Below the pieces are notes generated by a model. It ran no database searches and was not told where the DNA came from. It worked only from the letters and a program-made list of their open reading frames with translations. This document shows, piece after piece, positions 6,460-14,470 of a DNA stretch of 20,602 nt (its first letter is position 1; each line of letters opens with the position of its first letter). This stretch comes from an uncultured Collinsella sp. (GTDB lineage Bacteria; Actinomycetota; Coriobacteriia; Coriobacteriales; Coriobacteriaceae), in NCBI GenBank assembly GCA_902496775.1, contig CABVCF010000034.1:1-20602 (forward strand), given 5' to 3'. The position numbers and the translations under genes are program-made.

Positions 6460-7485
6460 TTAGCTAAGGCGCTCCACAAAGAAATCTGCCATGGAGAGGA
6501 ACAGCTCGCGTGCGTGCGGATCAAGCTCAACGTTCTCGATGGCCGCTTTGGCCTTAGCGGTCAGGTCGAGCGCGTAAGTGTGGGCGTAATCGATGGAGCC
6601 GGTCTCCTGGAAGATCTCCACGGCGCGTGTGAGCTGCGCGGGATCATCGGTGCCTGAGGAAAGAATCGCCTCGACCTCGTCGTGGTGGCGCTCATCAGAG
6701 AGGGCATGTACGGCGACAAGCGTGCGCTTGCCCTCGGTGATGTCGGTGCGGAAGTCCTTGTTGGCGGCTTCCTTAGTGCCGACAAGGTTGAGCAGGTCGT
6801 CCTGAATCTGAAAGGCGAGGCCCGTGTGCAGGCCAAAGGTGTGCAGCGCCTCGATTTGCTCATCGCTGCCGCCGCCAATAATGGCTCCGGCGGCAAGCGG
6901 CGTCGCTCCGCTGTAAAACGCGGTCTTGTGCGTCGCCATGTCCAGGTAGTCATCAACCGAGATATCAAAGCGCCCGTCACGGACCCAACCCAGGTCGAGC
7001 GCTTGACCCTCGATGGTGCGGACGATCATTTCGGTAAGCTCGTGAAGCACGCGCAGCTTCACGTCGGACTCCAGCGTGGGGTCGTCGAGAACCGTCTTGG
7101 TGACCATGGTGAGCGCCAGGTCGCCACAATTGATGGCAAGCCCCGTGCCCTCGGTAAGGTGCATGCAGGGCTTGCCTCGACGAAGCTGTCCGTTGTCGGC
7201 GATGTCGTCGTGGATCAACGCGCCCGACTGGAAATGTTCGATGGCTGCCGCGGCACTGCGGGCGCTCTCAAAGCTACCGCCCACTGCGGTTGCGGCGAGC
7301 ATGCAGATAAGCGGGCGGTGGCGCTTGCCGGCGTTGGCCGTAAAAGCCGAGAGCGGCGCATACAGGTAGCGCTCGATATCGGCAGAGGTCGCCTGTCCGT
7401 CAAAGAACGTGGCCAGATAGTCGTTAATCTGGTCAAAGTGCTGGGCTAAAAAGCTGGTAAACGGACTGGACACGGGTTCTCGCAT
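6460..7485 (-). CDS. Polyprenyl diphosphate synthase
   Basis: Trans-isoprenyl diphosphate synthase, which extends allylic diphosphates with isopentenyl diphosphate to make quinone tails or other prenyl lipids. In the 341-residue form (ATG at 7485), GKRHRP is at 53-58, the first aspartate-rich motif is DDIAD at 93-97 followed by LRRGKP, and the second is DDLLN at 229-233. The second motif normally ends in Asp, so Asn is a deviation. Gly, rather than an aromatic residue, sits five residues before the first motif, which in this family favours longer products, but chain length cannot be assigned. An in-frame ATG at 7524 would add 13 residues but has no ribosome binding site. The start at 7485 has only AGAAAGA close by, so the start is uncertain. 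Confidence 0.88.
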   Translation of the reverse strand: MREPVSSPFTSFLAQHFDQINDYLATFFDGQATSADIERYLYAPLSAFTANAGKRHRPLICMLAATAVGGSFESARSAAAAIEHFQSGALIHDDIADNGQLRRGKPCMHLTEGTGLAINCGDLALTMVTKTVLDDPTLESDVKLRVLHELTEMIVRTIEGQALDLGWVRDGRFDISVDDYLDMATHKTAFYSGATPLAAGAIIGGGSDEQIEALHTFGLHTGLAFQIQDDLLNLVGTKEAANKDFRTDITEGKRTLVAVHALSDERHHDEVEAILSSGTDDPAQLTRAVEIFQETGSIDYAHTYALDLTAKAKAAIENVELDPHARELFLSMADFFVERLS

Positions 7486-7506
7486 TCTTTCTGAGGTTGC
7501 ATTGGT

Positions 7507-7529
7507 GCAATATGCAGACAACATATTGC
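7507..7529. promoter_or_regulatory. Palindrome upstream of the polyprenyl synthase gene
   Basis: GCAATATG (7507-7514) and CATATTGC (7522-7529) are perfect 8-bp inverted arms with a 7-base centre, about 20 bases before the chosen start. It could be an operator or an mRNA hairpin. No regulator can be assigned. Confidence 0.35.
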
Positions 7530-7598
7530 CACATCAGGGCGTTTGGCGCGGCAGTTTTGGCGATTTAGGACAACGGGCGTGCGTTTGATAGAGCGCGC

Positions 7599-10049
7599 CT
7601 AAATCAGTCTAAAATGCTCGAGCGCCGCAACGACACCGTCATGATCGACGGTGTCGGTCACGTAATCGGCCTTATCCTTGAGATAGTCCGGCGCATTGCC
7701 CATGGCGATACCGACATCGACGGCGTTCATCAGCGAGACGTCATTGCTGGCGTCGCCGATGCCGTATACGGTTCCGTGGTGGGGATCGAGGGCGTCGAGT
7801 ACAGACTGGATGCCCCCGCGCTTCGTGCATTCGCGGGGCGAGATTTCGGTTACCTCGAGTTCGAGCTCGTTAAAGCACAGCAGCGGCTCAAGTGCCTTAT
7901 CTTGAGCGATGTGGTTGGCGAGCGATGTAGACATCAAGATCTTGTAGACACTGTAATGTTGCAGCTGCGTGACTGCGTCGCCCAGGGTGCGCGCGTATCC
8001 GGGAGCATCGGGGGCATCGGCACTCATGCGCACGACGCCGTTGAGGCCCTCAAAGCGGATGACCTCGCCCGATTGCTCAAGGTAGGGGGCAAGACGCTGC
8101 AGCATACTGGGCGTCATCGACAGATCGCGAATTGCGTGTCCGTTGATCTCGGCGTAACCGCCCGCAAGACAGACGATGCCGGTCCAGGGCAGCTCAAGAA
8201 GTTTGGGGTGGATGCAGCTGAGGGTACGTCCCGTGCAGATAAAGGCCATGTTGCCGTTGGCGACAAGCTCGCGGATTGCCTGCGAAACCGCCTCGTTGGG
8301 ATAGGGGGAGAGGTCCCGCTCGTCTTCGGGAAGGTCTTGGGCGAGCCTGGGGTCTTGCCAGGCGAGCGTTCCGTCGATATCGAAGAAGCAAATATTGCCG
8401 CGCTTATGGGCTGCGCTGGCGGCAGGGGAGGCCGAGGTGGTGGGCACAAATTCCGGCTCGAGGCCCATGATCTGGTCAAAATGCTCTTTAACGCGGGGAA
8501 CGGAGATGCCGATAATCACCTGGGCGGTCTTGCCCGTAATGATGAGGCCCTTGGCGCCCACCGCGACAAACGACGCGTTATCTGCAACGATGGAAGGGTC
8601 TGCGACCTCGACGCGCAGGCGCGTGGCGCAGTTGGTTGCGCCCACGATATTGCCAACGCCACCTAAAAGCTGAATTACCCGCTCAGCGAGGACGTGATCT
8701 TGATCGGATCGACTATCGACCTCGTCATTGGGAGATTGCTCTTTGGCAAAGTCGCTTCCCGTTAAACAATCGATTGCCGCGCGATTGACGACATGATCCT
8801 CGCGGCCCGGAGTCTTAAGGTCATAGACCAAGATGAGTGCTCGAAAACTAACAAAAAAGATGAGGCTAAAGACAAGGCCGATACCGAGCGCCAAAAGATA
8901 GGCACCGGCATGCGTGCGCATGAGCGGAATAAAGTTGAAGGCTGCCATCTCCATCAGGCCGCCCGAGAAGATGCCGACGATGCCAAAGAGATTCATGGTT
9001 GTGGCAAGGCAAGACGATAAGACGGCGTAGAGCAAAAAGAGCCCGGGGTGGGTGAACATAAAGAGAAACTCGAGTGGCTCGGTAACGCCGCAAACCACCG
9101 AGGCGACGATGGCGGGAACAAGGATGACCCTGAGGCCGGCGCGGCGCTCTGGTTTTGCGGTGGAGTAGAACGCGGCTGCGATGGCGGGAAGGCCAAAGAG
9201 CTTGACCCAGCCGGTGGCGGTAAAACCGGCCCACGGCGCAAGCTCATTAAGGGGGCGCGTGCTATGGGAGAGGATGGGGAGCAAGCTGCTCCATGTGGCG
9301 TAGATGCCGTCGTTAATGACCAGGTTGTCGTAGTAGATTGGCATGTAGAGCAGGTGGTGCAGCCCCATGGGCTCGAGCGCTCGCTCCAAAAACACAAAGA
9401 TGCCCACGCCAAAGGGGCCGACGCTCGTAAGTGCATGGCGCAGCGTTTCGGTCATTGCGTATACGGAGGGCACGATGGCGGCCGAGATAGCGGCAAGGGC
9501 AAACACGGCAAAAAAGCTGATGAGGTAGACCAGCGAGGAGCCCGAGAAGGTGCCGAGCCAATCGGGAACCTTGGCATCGTAGAAGCGGTCATGGATGGCA
9601 ACGACGGTTGCCGATACCACCAGCGGGCCGATAATGCCGGTGTCGAGTGTCTTGATGCCGTCGATGACGGTGATACCGTTGGCGGGGGTCAAAGATGACG
9701 GGTACTTAAGCCCAAGGTTGTCCCCGCTCAGCTTAATGATCTCGCTCAAAAAGAAGCAGTAGGCAAAATAGGCGACGAGAGCCTCAAGACAGCAACGAGC
9801 CGGTTGTTTTTGGGCAAGACCGATGGGCAGCGCTACGGCAAAAAGGAGCGGGAGGCGTTTAAAGACCGTCCACGAGCCGCGCTGGATGATGGTCCAAAAA
9901 ACGTACCAAGGGGTTCCGTATACGGCGAGATCGCCGACGATGTCCGCAGTCGTTGCGAGAGCGGAGACGCCGACCATGAGGCCTGATATAGAAAACAGCA
10001 TGGCGGGCGCGAACATTGCCCCGCCAAAGCGTTGGATTTTTTGCAGCAT
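7599..10049 (-). CDS. Fused PTS EIIC-EIIB-HAD phosphatase
   Basis: This 816-residue protein joins three domains. Residues about 1-410 are a glucose/maltose-type EIIC membrane channel with PMGLHHLLYMPIYY at about 228-240 and CGVTEPLEFLF at 320-330. Residues about 450-530 are EIIB with the phosphorylated cysteine Cys474 in TNCATRLR. Residues about 553-816 are a Cof-type HAD phosphatase with motif I DIDGT (Asp557, Asp559), motif II CTGR, a motif III lysine in ECTKRGG (Lys743) and motif IV GDASNDVSLM (Asp766, Asp770). All catalytic positions seem intact. EIICB imports and phosphorylates a sugar; the attached phosphatase could then remove the phosphate. EIIA is absent and must come from elsewhere. 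The ATG at 10049 follows GGAAGG. An ATG at 10070 lacks a good ribosome binding site. The gene is divergent from gntR and has an operator-like site upstream. Confidence 0.92.
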   Translation of the reverse strand: MLQKIQRFGGAMFAPAMLFSISGLMVGVSALATTADIVGDLAVYGTPWYVFWTIIQRGSWTVFKRLPLLFAVALPIGLAQKQPARCCLEALVAYFAYCFFLSEIIKLSGDNLGLKYPSSLTPANGITVIDGIKTLDTGIIGPLVVSATVVAIHDRFYDAKVPDWLGTFSGSSLVYLISFFAVFALAAISAAIVPSVYAMTETLRHALTSVGPFGVGIFVFLERALEPMGLHHLLYMPIYYDNLVINDGIYATWSSLLPILSHSTRPLNELAPWAGFTATGWVKLFGLPAIAAAFYSTAKPERRAGLRVILVPAIVASVVCGVTEPLEFLFMFTHPGLFLLYAVLSSCLATTMNLFGIVGIFSGGLMEMAAFNFIPLMRTHAGAYLLALGIGLVFSLIFFVSFRALILVYDLKTPGREDHVVNRAAIDCLTGSDFAKEQSPNDEVDSRSDQDHVLAERVIQLLGGVGNIVGATNCATRLRVEVADPSIVADNASFVAVGAKGLIITGKTAQVIIGISVPRVKEHFDQIMGLEPEFVPTTSASPAASAAHKRGNICFFDIDGTLAWQDPRLAQDLPEDERDLSPYPNEAVSQAIRELVANGNMAFICTGRTLSCIHPKLLELPWTGIVCLAGGYAEINGHAIRDLSMTPSMLQRLAPYLEQSGEVIRFEGLNGVVRMSADAPDAPGYARTLGDAVTQLQHYSVYKILMSTSLANHIAQDKALEPLLCFNELELEVTEISPRECTKRGGIQSVLDALDPHHGTVYGIGDASNDVSLMNAVDVGIAMGNAPDYLKDKADYVTDTVDHDGVVAALEHFRLI

Positions 10050-10090
10050 GTTCTGCCTTCCGAATATCAAGGCGCGTTGCGCGTGGGGAA

Positions 10091-10115
10091 ACGTTTAAAC
10101 AATGGATTCATTGTA
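10091..10115 (-). promoter_or_regulatory. Predicted -10 box and GntR operator of the PTS fusion gene
   Basis: On the minus strand TACAAT (10110-10115) is a good -10 box, though no clear -35 box is found. GTTTAAAC (10093-10100) lies about 9 bases downstream, over the likely transcription start. It fits the GTnTAnAC consensus of HutC-subfamily GntR regulators. Confidence 0.55.
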
Positions 10116-10214
10116 GAGGACCAGACGATTGTCGTACCGGCAGTTTTGAGCGAAACCGATTTGGGCATGACAGAAACCGTCAACGGTTAAATCCTGTCGC
10201 TTTACCGATATTCG

Positions 10215-10243
10215 GTTTAAACAACTTTAAGAAATGCTATCGT
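10215..10243 (+). promoter_or_regulatory. Predicted operator and promoter of gntR
   Basis: GTTTAAACAAC (10215-10225) overlaps a poor -35 box (TTTAAA, 10216-10221). A -10-like TATCGT lies at 10238-10243. The same layout, GTTCAAACAAC then TATCGT, occurs before the ABC operon. Autoregulation is inferred. Confidence 0.5.
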
Positions 10244-10278
10244 GCCTAGCCGGAAATGTATAATGTAGAGGTGAAACA

Positions 10279-10998
10279 ATGCCAAAAGCGATATACGAAG
10301 GAATCTACCGAGAAATACGCTCGCGCATCATTAATGGGACCTATGCGTTTCAGGAGATGCTGCCAACCGAAGCCGAGCTGACCGCGGAGTTCGGATGCAC
10401 TCGCAATACCGTCCGTCGCGCCTTGGGTATGCTGGCCGACGGGATGTTTGTGCAGCCCATACACGGCAAGGGCGTGCGCGTTATTTGGCTTAAGGGCGAA
10501 ACCGACATGTTGGGCGCACTCGAAGAGGTTGAGTCGTTTGGCGAGTTTGCAAAGCGCAACAATGCCGTTGCATCGACGGACGTTAAGTCTTTCGAACATC
10601 TGGTTTGCACCGAGCAACTCTCTCGTCACCTGGGCTTTAAGGTGGGCGAGGAGTTGATTCGCGTAGTGCGTGTCCGAAGCCTCAACGGCAACGCGCGCCA
10701 AGTGGACCATGGCTATTTTTTGGCGTCGATCGCCAAGGGCCTGACTCCCGAGATCGCGGCAGATTCTATTTACGGCTATCTGGAGCACAAGCGCGGTGTC
10801 AAAGTGATGGCGAGCCGTCGTACGGTGAGTGTCGAGCTCGCCAACGATGAGGACTGCAGCTATCTTGACCTCGGCAAATACAACTGCGTTGCCGTCATGG
10901 AGAGTCAGTCGTACACCTCGGATGGCATCTTGTTTGAGGTGACGCACACTCGCACACACCCCGAGATCTTCCATTACCGCGTCAATTCCAAGCGATAG
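10279..10998 (+). CDS. GntR-family regulator with UTRA domain (HutC/TreR type)
   Basis: The 239-residue protein has an N-terminal winged helix-turn-helix (residues 1-70) with the GntR signature LPTEAELTAEFGCTRNTVRRAL. A UTRA ligand-binding domain follows (about 95-235), with LGFKVGEELIRVVRVRSLNG and the closing GILFEVTHTRTHPEIFHYRV. UTRA domains of this type bind small metabolites, often sugar phosphates as in TreR. The ATG follows AGAGGTG at a spacing of 5. It is divergent from the PTS fusion gene and just upstream of the ABC sugar operon. The recurrence of GTnTAnAC-like sites before these units and malQ makes it the likely local regulator. Ligand and direction of control are not known. Confidence 0.9.
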   Translation: MPKAIYEGIYREIRSRIINGTYAFQEMLPTEAELTAEFGCTRNTVRRALGMLADGMFVQPIHGKGVRVIWLKGETDMLGALEEVESFGEFAKRNNAVASTDVKSFEHLVCTEQLSRHLGFKVGEELIRVVRVRSLNGNARQVDHGYFLASIAKGLTPEIAADSIYGYLEHKRGVKVMASRRTVSVELANDEDCSYLDLGKYNCVAVMESQSYTSDGILFEVTHTRTHPEIFHYRVNSKR

Positions 10999-11036
10999 CC
11001 GGCTAGCTCGCAGCCTGACGAGACTCATGGCCTCAA

Positions 11037-11091
11037 AGAGAAAACGCCCGGTCAAACCGACGGTACATCGGCTTGACCGGGCGTTTTCTCT
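11037..11091 (+). terminator. Strong terminator after gntR
   Basis: A perfect 19-bp stem (11037-11055 with 11073-11091) has A-rich and T-rich outer segments (AGAGAAAACG/CGTTTTCTCT). It can end transcription on either strand. It separates gntR from the ABC operon, which must then have its own promoter. Confidence 0.85.
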
Positions 11092-11109
11092 GCATTCGAT
11101 AACAAATAA

Positions 11110-11121
11110 TTGTTTATACAA
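11110..11121. promoter_or_regulatory. GntR-type operator, distal site before the ABC operon
   Basis: TTGTTTATACAA contains GTTTATAC, a match to GTnTAnAC. It lies 64 bases upstream of the second site (11185-11196), a spacing that could allow looping or cooperative binding. Confidence 0.45.
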
Positions 11122-11184
11122 AACTTGTCAAGTATCAAGTTGAAATTACCGTTCACCGAAGTTTTTCTACCGCTCTAGTAATAC

Positions 11185-11216
11185 TTGTTCAAACAACTAG
11201 CTAAATAGCGTATCGT
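11185..11216 (+). promoter_or_regulatory. Operator and promoter of the ABC sugar operon
   Basis: The palindrome TTGTTCAAACAA (11185-11196) overlaps a -35-like TTCAAA (11188-11193). A -10-like TATCGT lies at 11211-11216, 17 bp away. The arrangement matches that before gntR. The central TA of the consensus is CA here. Confidence 0.5.
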
Positions 11217-11304
11217 ACAAATCAGCAAAAGGGGCAAAGTCCCCGAGCCAATCTCCGAAGGCGGCGGCAAAGGGTGCCGCCACGGTGTGAAAGGGTGGAT
11301 TGTA
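11217..11304 (+). other. Structured 5' leader of the ABC operon
   Basis: About 88 bases lie between the -10 box and the start codon. They can form two GC-rich hairpins: GGGG/CCCC with loop CAAAGT (about 11230-11243), and GGCGGC paired with GCCGCC (about 11260-11281) just before the ribosome binding site AAAGGGTGG. I could not match it to a known riboswitch. It may only set mRNA stability or start-site access. Confidence 0.3.
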
Positions 11305-12621
11305 ATGAAGAACGAAATGAGCAGAAGGCAGTTCCTGGGCTTTGCTGGTTCCGCGGCTGCGGTTCTTGGTCTGGGTCTCGTGGGCTGCGGCGGTTCTGCC
11401 GGCTCCGGCTCCTCTGCTTCTGGTGACGCTGCCGAGGTCTACTTCCTCCAATTCAAGCCCGAGGTCGACAAGGAGTGGAAGGAGATCGCCAAGGCCTATA
11501 AGAAGGAGAAGGGCGTCGAGGTCAAGATCGTGACCGCCGCCTCCAACACCTACGAGGAGAAGCTCAAGTCCGAGATGTCCAAGAGCTCCGCTCCGACTCT
11601 GTTCCAGGTCAACGGCCCCACCGGTCTTAAGAACTGGAAGGATTACTGCGCCGACCTGTCCGATACCAAGCTCCGCGGTGAGCTCATTGATGACTCCCTG
11701 GCTCTGCAGTCCGATGGCAAGGATCTGGGTATCGACTGGGTCCAGGAGAGCTACGGCATCATCTACAACAAGCAGCTGCTCGAGAAGGCTGGCTACAAGG
11801 CCGAGGACATCAACTCCTTCGACAAGCTGAAGGCTTGTGCCGACGACATCCAGGCCCGCAAGGACGAGCTTGGTGTTGAGGGTGCCTTTACTTCCGCCGG
11901 CATGGATGACTCCTCCAGCTGGCGCTACACCACCCACCTCGCCAACCTCCCGCTCTACTACGAGTTCGAGAAGGAGCACAACCAGGAGGACGACGAGATC
12001 AAGGGCGAGTATCTCGACAACTTCAAGCAGATTTTCGACCTGTACATCACCGACTCCACCTGCGATCCTTCGCAGCTTGCCTCTAAGACCGGCGACGACG
12101 CCACCAACGAGTTCGCAACCGGCAAGGCCGTCTTCTATCAGAACGGTTCTTGGGCCTACGCTGACCTCACCAAGGCCGGCATGACCGACGACCAGCTCGG
12201 CATGCTGCCGATCTACATCGGCGTTGACGGCGAGGAGAACCAGGGCCTGTGCTCCGGCGGCGAGAACTACTGGTGCGTCAGCTCCCAGGCTTCCGAGGAT
12301 GCCCAGAAGGCCACCGAGGACTTCATGTATTGGTGCGTCACTTCTGACACCGCCACCAGCATCATCGCTGACAAGATGGGTCTGACCGCCCCGTTCAAGA
12401 GCGCCAAGGAAACCACCAACGTCTTCTCGCAGCAGGCCGTTGCCATGGCCAAGGACGGCAAGAAGACCGTCGCTTGGGACTTCGTTTACATCCCCTCTGA
12501 GGAGTGGAAGAAGAACCTCAAGCAGGCTCTGATCGCCTATGCTGCCGACAACAGCAAGTGGGACGGCGTCAAGAACGCCTTCGTCGATGGCTGGAAGACC
12601 GAGAAGGCTGCTTCCGAGTAA
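11305..12621 (+). CDS. ABC transporter sugar-binding lipoprotein (MalE-like)
   Basis: The 438-residue family 1 extracellular solute-binding protein captures sugar outside the cell for the permeases encoded next. The N-terminus MKNEMSRRQFLGFAG carries a twin-arginine motif (Arg7-Arg8). A lipobox, LVGCGG, has Cys28 as the lipidation site, so it looks like a Tat-exported lipoprotein. A Gly/Ser-rich tether follows. Later segments such as FATGKAVFYQNGSWAYADL (about residue 275) and LGMLPIYIG are typical of maltose and oligosaccharide binders. The ATG is chosen behind AAAGGGTGG at about 6 bases. An in-frame ATG at 11287 lacks a site. Maltodextrin as ligand is inferred from nearby malQ and glgP. Confidence 0.92.
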   Translation: MKNEMSRRQFLGFAGSAAAVLGLGLVGCGGSAGSGSSASGDAAEVYFLQFKPEVDKEWKEIAKAYKKEKGVEVKIVTAASNTYEEKLKSEMSKSSAPTLFQVNGPTGLKNWKDYCADLSDTKLRGELIDDSLALQSDGKDLGIDWVQESYGIIYNKQLLEKAGYKAEDINSFDKLKACADDIQARKDELGVEGAFTSAGMDDSSSWRYTTHLANLPLYYEFEKEHNQEDDEIKGEYLDNFKQIFDLYITDSTCDPSQLASKTGDDATNEFATGKAVFYQNGSWAYADLTKAGMTDDQLGMLPIYIGVDGEENQGLCSGGENYWCVSSQASEDAQKATEDFMYWCVTSDTATSIIADKMGLTAPFKSAKETTNVFSQQAVAMAKDGKKTVAWDFVYIPSEEWKKNLKQALIAYAADNSKWDGVKNAFVDGWKTEKAASE

Positions 12622-12652
12622 GCAGTTGCTGCCCAAGCTATCTGATTAGCGA

Positions 12653-12688
12653 CAGGGGGCGGGCAGACGTTAGTTTGCCCGCCCCCTG
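12653..12688 (+). other. Intercistronic hairpin between binding protein and first permease
   Basis: CAGGGGGCGGGCA (12653-12665) pairs perfectly with TGCCCGCCCCCTG (12676-12688). No T-run follows, so it is more likely a 3' end stabiliser or partial stop that lets the binding protein be made in excess of the permeases, as known for malE-malF in other bacteria. Confidence 0.7.
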
Positions 12689-12708
12689 CATATTGAAAGG
12701 ACCCTTCT

Positions 12709-13563
12709 ATGGGCAAAGCACTCAAGCGCTGGTGGCCGCTCTTTATGCTGCCCACGTGTCTGGCGTTTATGATCGGGTTCGTGATCCCCTTTATCCAGGG
12801 TTTCTATCTCTCGTTCTGCCAGTTTATTACCATCAACAACACGCACTTTGTCGGTATCGAGAACTACGTGCGCGCACTGTCCGATCCGCAGTTTGCCACG
12901 TCGTTCTTCTTTACCGTGGCGTTTGCCTTCCTGTCGACGGTGCTCATCAACGTGATCGCCCTCGCCATCGCGCAGGCGCTCACCCGCAAAGCGCTCAAGG
13001 GCACCAACATCTTCCGTACGATCTTCTTTATGCCTAACCTGATCGGCGGCATCGTGCTGGGCTACATTTGGCAGATTCTGATCAACTGCCTGCTCTCCAA
13101 CGTGGGCGCCCAGCTCATCGCCCTTAACTCTGCTGCTGGCTTCTGGGGCCTTATCATCCTGACCCTGTGGCAGCAGGTCGGCTACATGATGATCATCTAC
13201 ATCGCTGGTCTGCAGTCCATCCCGTCCGACTACATCGAGGCCGCCAAGGTCGACGGTGCCACGGCATGGCAGACGTTTTGGAAGGTTAAGATCCCTAACC
13301 TGATGCCGACCATCACCATCTGCCTGTTCCTGTCCATCACCAACGGCTTTAAGCTGTTCGACCAGAACCTCGCCCTTACCGGCGGTGCCCCCGCGCACTC
13401 CACCGAGATGCTCGCCCTGAACATCTACAACACGTTCTATTCGCGTGCCGGCATCGCATGGCAGGGCATTGGCCAGGCCAAGGCAGTCATCTTCTGCATC
13501 CTGGTCGTGGCCATCTCCATGATTCAGCTTAAGGCCACGAGGTCCAAGGAGGTGCAGCAGTAA
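12709..13563 (+). CDS. ABC sugar permease, first subunit (MalF-like)
   Basis: The 284-residue inner-membrane protein has about six helices. The EAA loop that contacts the ATPase is visible as YIEAAKVDGATAWQTFWKVK, about residues 175-195, followed by IPNLMPT. It lacks the large external loop of enteric MalF and matches the short Gram-positive type. The ATG follows GAAAGGA. Its stop codon overlaps the next start in TAATG, indicating translational coupling and equal synthesis of the two permeases. With the next subunit it forms the channel for the sugar delivered by the binding lipoprotein. Confidence 0.93.
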   Translation: MGKALKRWWPLFMLPTCLAFMIGFVIPFIQGFYLSFCQFITINNTHFVGIENYVRALSDPQFATSFFFTVAFAFLSTVLINVIALAIAQALTRKALKGTNIFRTIFFMPNLIGGIVLGYIWQILINCLLSNVGAQLIALNSAAGFWGLIILTLWQQVGYMMIIYIAGLQSIPSDYIEAAKVDGATAWQTFWKVKIPNLMPTITICLFLSITNGFKLFDQNLALTGGAPAHSTEMLALNIYNTFYSRAGIAWQGIGQAKAVIFCILVVAISMIQLKATRSKEVQQ

Positions 13564-14402
13564 TGAAACGCGATAAGGTTATCAACCGCGCGCTCTCGAT
13601 TTTCTTTACGATTCTGTCGCTCGCGTGGATCTACCCCGTGTTCATGATTGCGCTCAATTCCTTTAAAAAGGCAACTGCAATCAGCACCACCACGGCATTC
13701 GATCTGCTCACGCCCGAGACGTTCAACGGCCTCGCAAACTACATGCACGCCCTTAACGAGCAAGGCTTTGCCTCGGCATTTATGTACTCGCTCATCATCA
13801 CGGTCACGTCGGTCGTGCTGATTCTGGTGTGCTGCTCCATGTGTGCTTGGTACGTAGTGCGCGTCAACAGCAAGATCTCGAACTTCTTCTATTACCTGTT
13901 CGTCTTCTCGATGGTCGTGCCCTTCCAGATGCTCATGTTCACGCTGTCCAATTTGGCGGACCGCATCGGCTTCAACACGCCGTTCAACATCTGCTTTATC
14001 TACCTTGGCTTTGGCGCGGGCCTGACGGTCTTTATGTTCGCCGGCTTTGTAAAGAACATCCCACTCGAGATCGAGGAGGCGGCCATGATCGACGGCTGCA
14101 ACCCGGTCCAGGTGTTCTTTAAGATCGTCCTTCCCATCATGAAGCCCACCTATCTTTCGGTCGGCATCCTCGAGACCATGTGGGTCTGGAACGACTACCT
14201 GCTGCCCTACCTTACGCTCGACTCCACCAAGTACAAGACCATTCCTATCTTGATCCAGTACTTCCGCGGCGGCTACGGCCACGTCGAGCTCGGCCCCATG
14301 ATGGCCTGCATCATGATGGTCGTTGTCCCCATCGTCGTCATGTACATCCTCTGCCAGAAGTACATCATCGACGGCGTGGTGGCAGGTGCCGTCAAGGGCT
14401 GA
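13563..14402 (+). CDS. ABC sugar permease, second subunit (MalG-like)
   Basis: The 279-residue permease has about six membrane helices. It begins MKRDKVINRALSIFFTI and carries the EAA loop LEIEEAAMIDGCNPVQVFFK (about residues 172-191), followed by IVLPIMKPT. The end YIIDGVVAGAVKG is typical of MalG/GanQ-like subunits, where GxVKG marks the family. The ribosome binding site AAGGAGG lies within the end of the previous gene. It pairs with the preceding permease in the membrane channel. Confidence 0.94.
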   Translation: MKRDKVINRALSIFFTILSLAWIYPVFMIALNSFKKATAISTTTAFDLLTPETFNGLANYMHALNEQGFASAFMYSLIITVTSVVLILVCCSMCAWYVVRVNSKISNFFYYLFVFSMVVPFQMLMFTLSNLADRIGFNTPFNICFIYLGFGAGLTVFMFAGFVKNIPLEIEEAAMIDGCNPVQVFFKIVLPIMKPTYLSVGILETMWVWNDYLLPYLTLDSTKYKTIPILIQYFRGGYGHVELGPMMACIMMVVVPIVVMYILCQKYIIDGVVAGAVKG

Positions 14403-14426
14403 TGCCGTAACTGTTTTGCAAGTTTC

Positions 14427-14453
14427 TGCGGCGCCCCTCAGCGCGGCGCCGCA
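14427..14453 (+). other. Intercistronic hairpin before the ATPase gene
   Basis: TGCGGCGCC (14427-14435) pairs perfectly with GGCGCCGCA (14445-14453). It runs into GCATATCGAAAGG (14451-14463), which supplies the next ribosome binding site. The same join, hairpin then GCATATTGAAAGG, occurs before the first permease (12688-12700). No T-run is present. Confidence 0.65.
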
Positions 14454-14470
14454 TATCGAAAGGTAAAGAC

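Noticed and set aside
10259..10264. Perfect TATAAT as the main gntR promoter
   Set aside because: It lies 15 bases before the ATG, so transcription would begin inside the ribosome binding site, and no -35 box is found at the right distance. A weaker promoter upstream fits better.
11217..11304. Known riboswitch such as c-di-GMP-I in the ABC operon leader
   Set aside because: A GCAAAG-type loop was noticed, but the required second stem and conserved tetraloop-receptor parts are missing.
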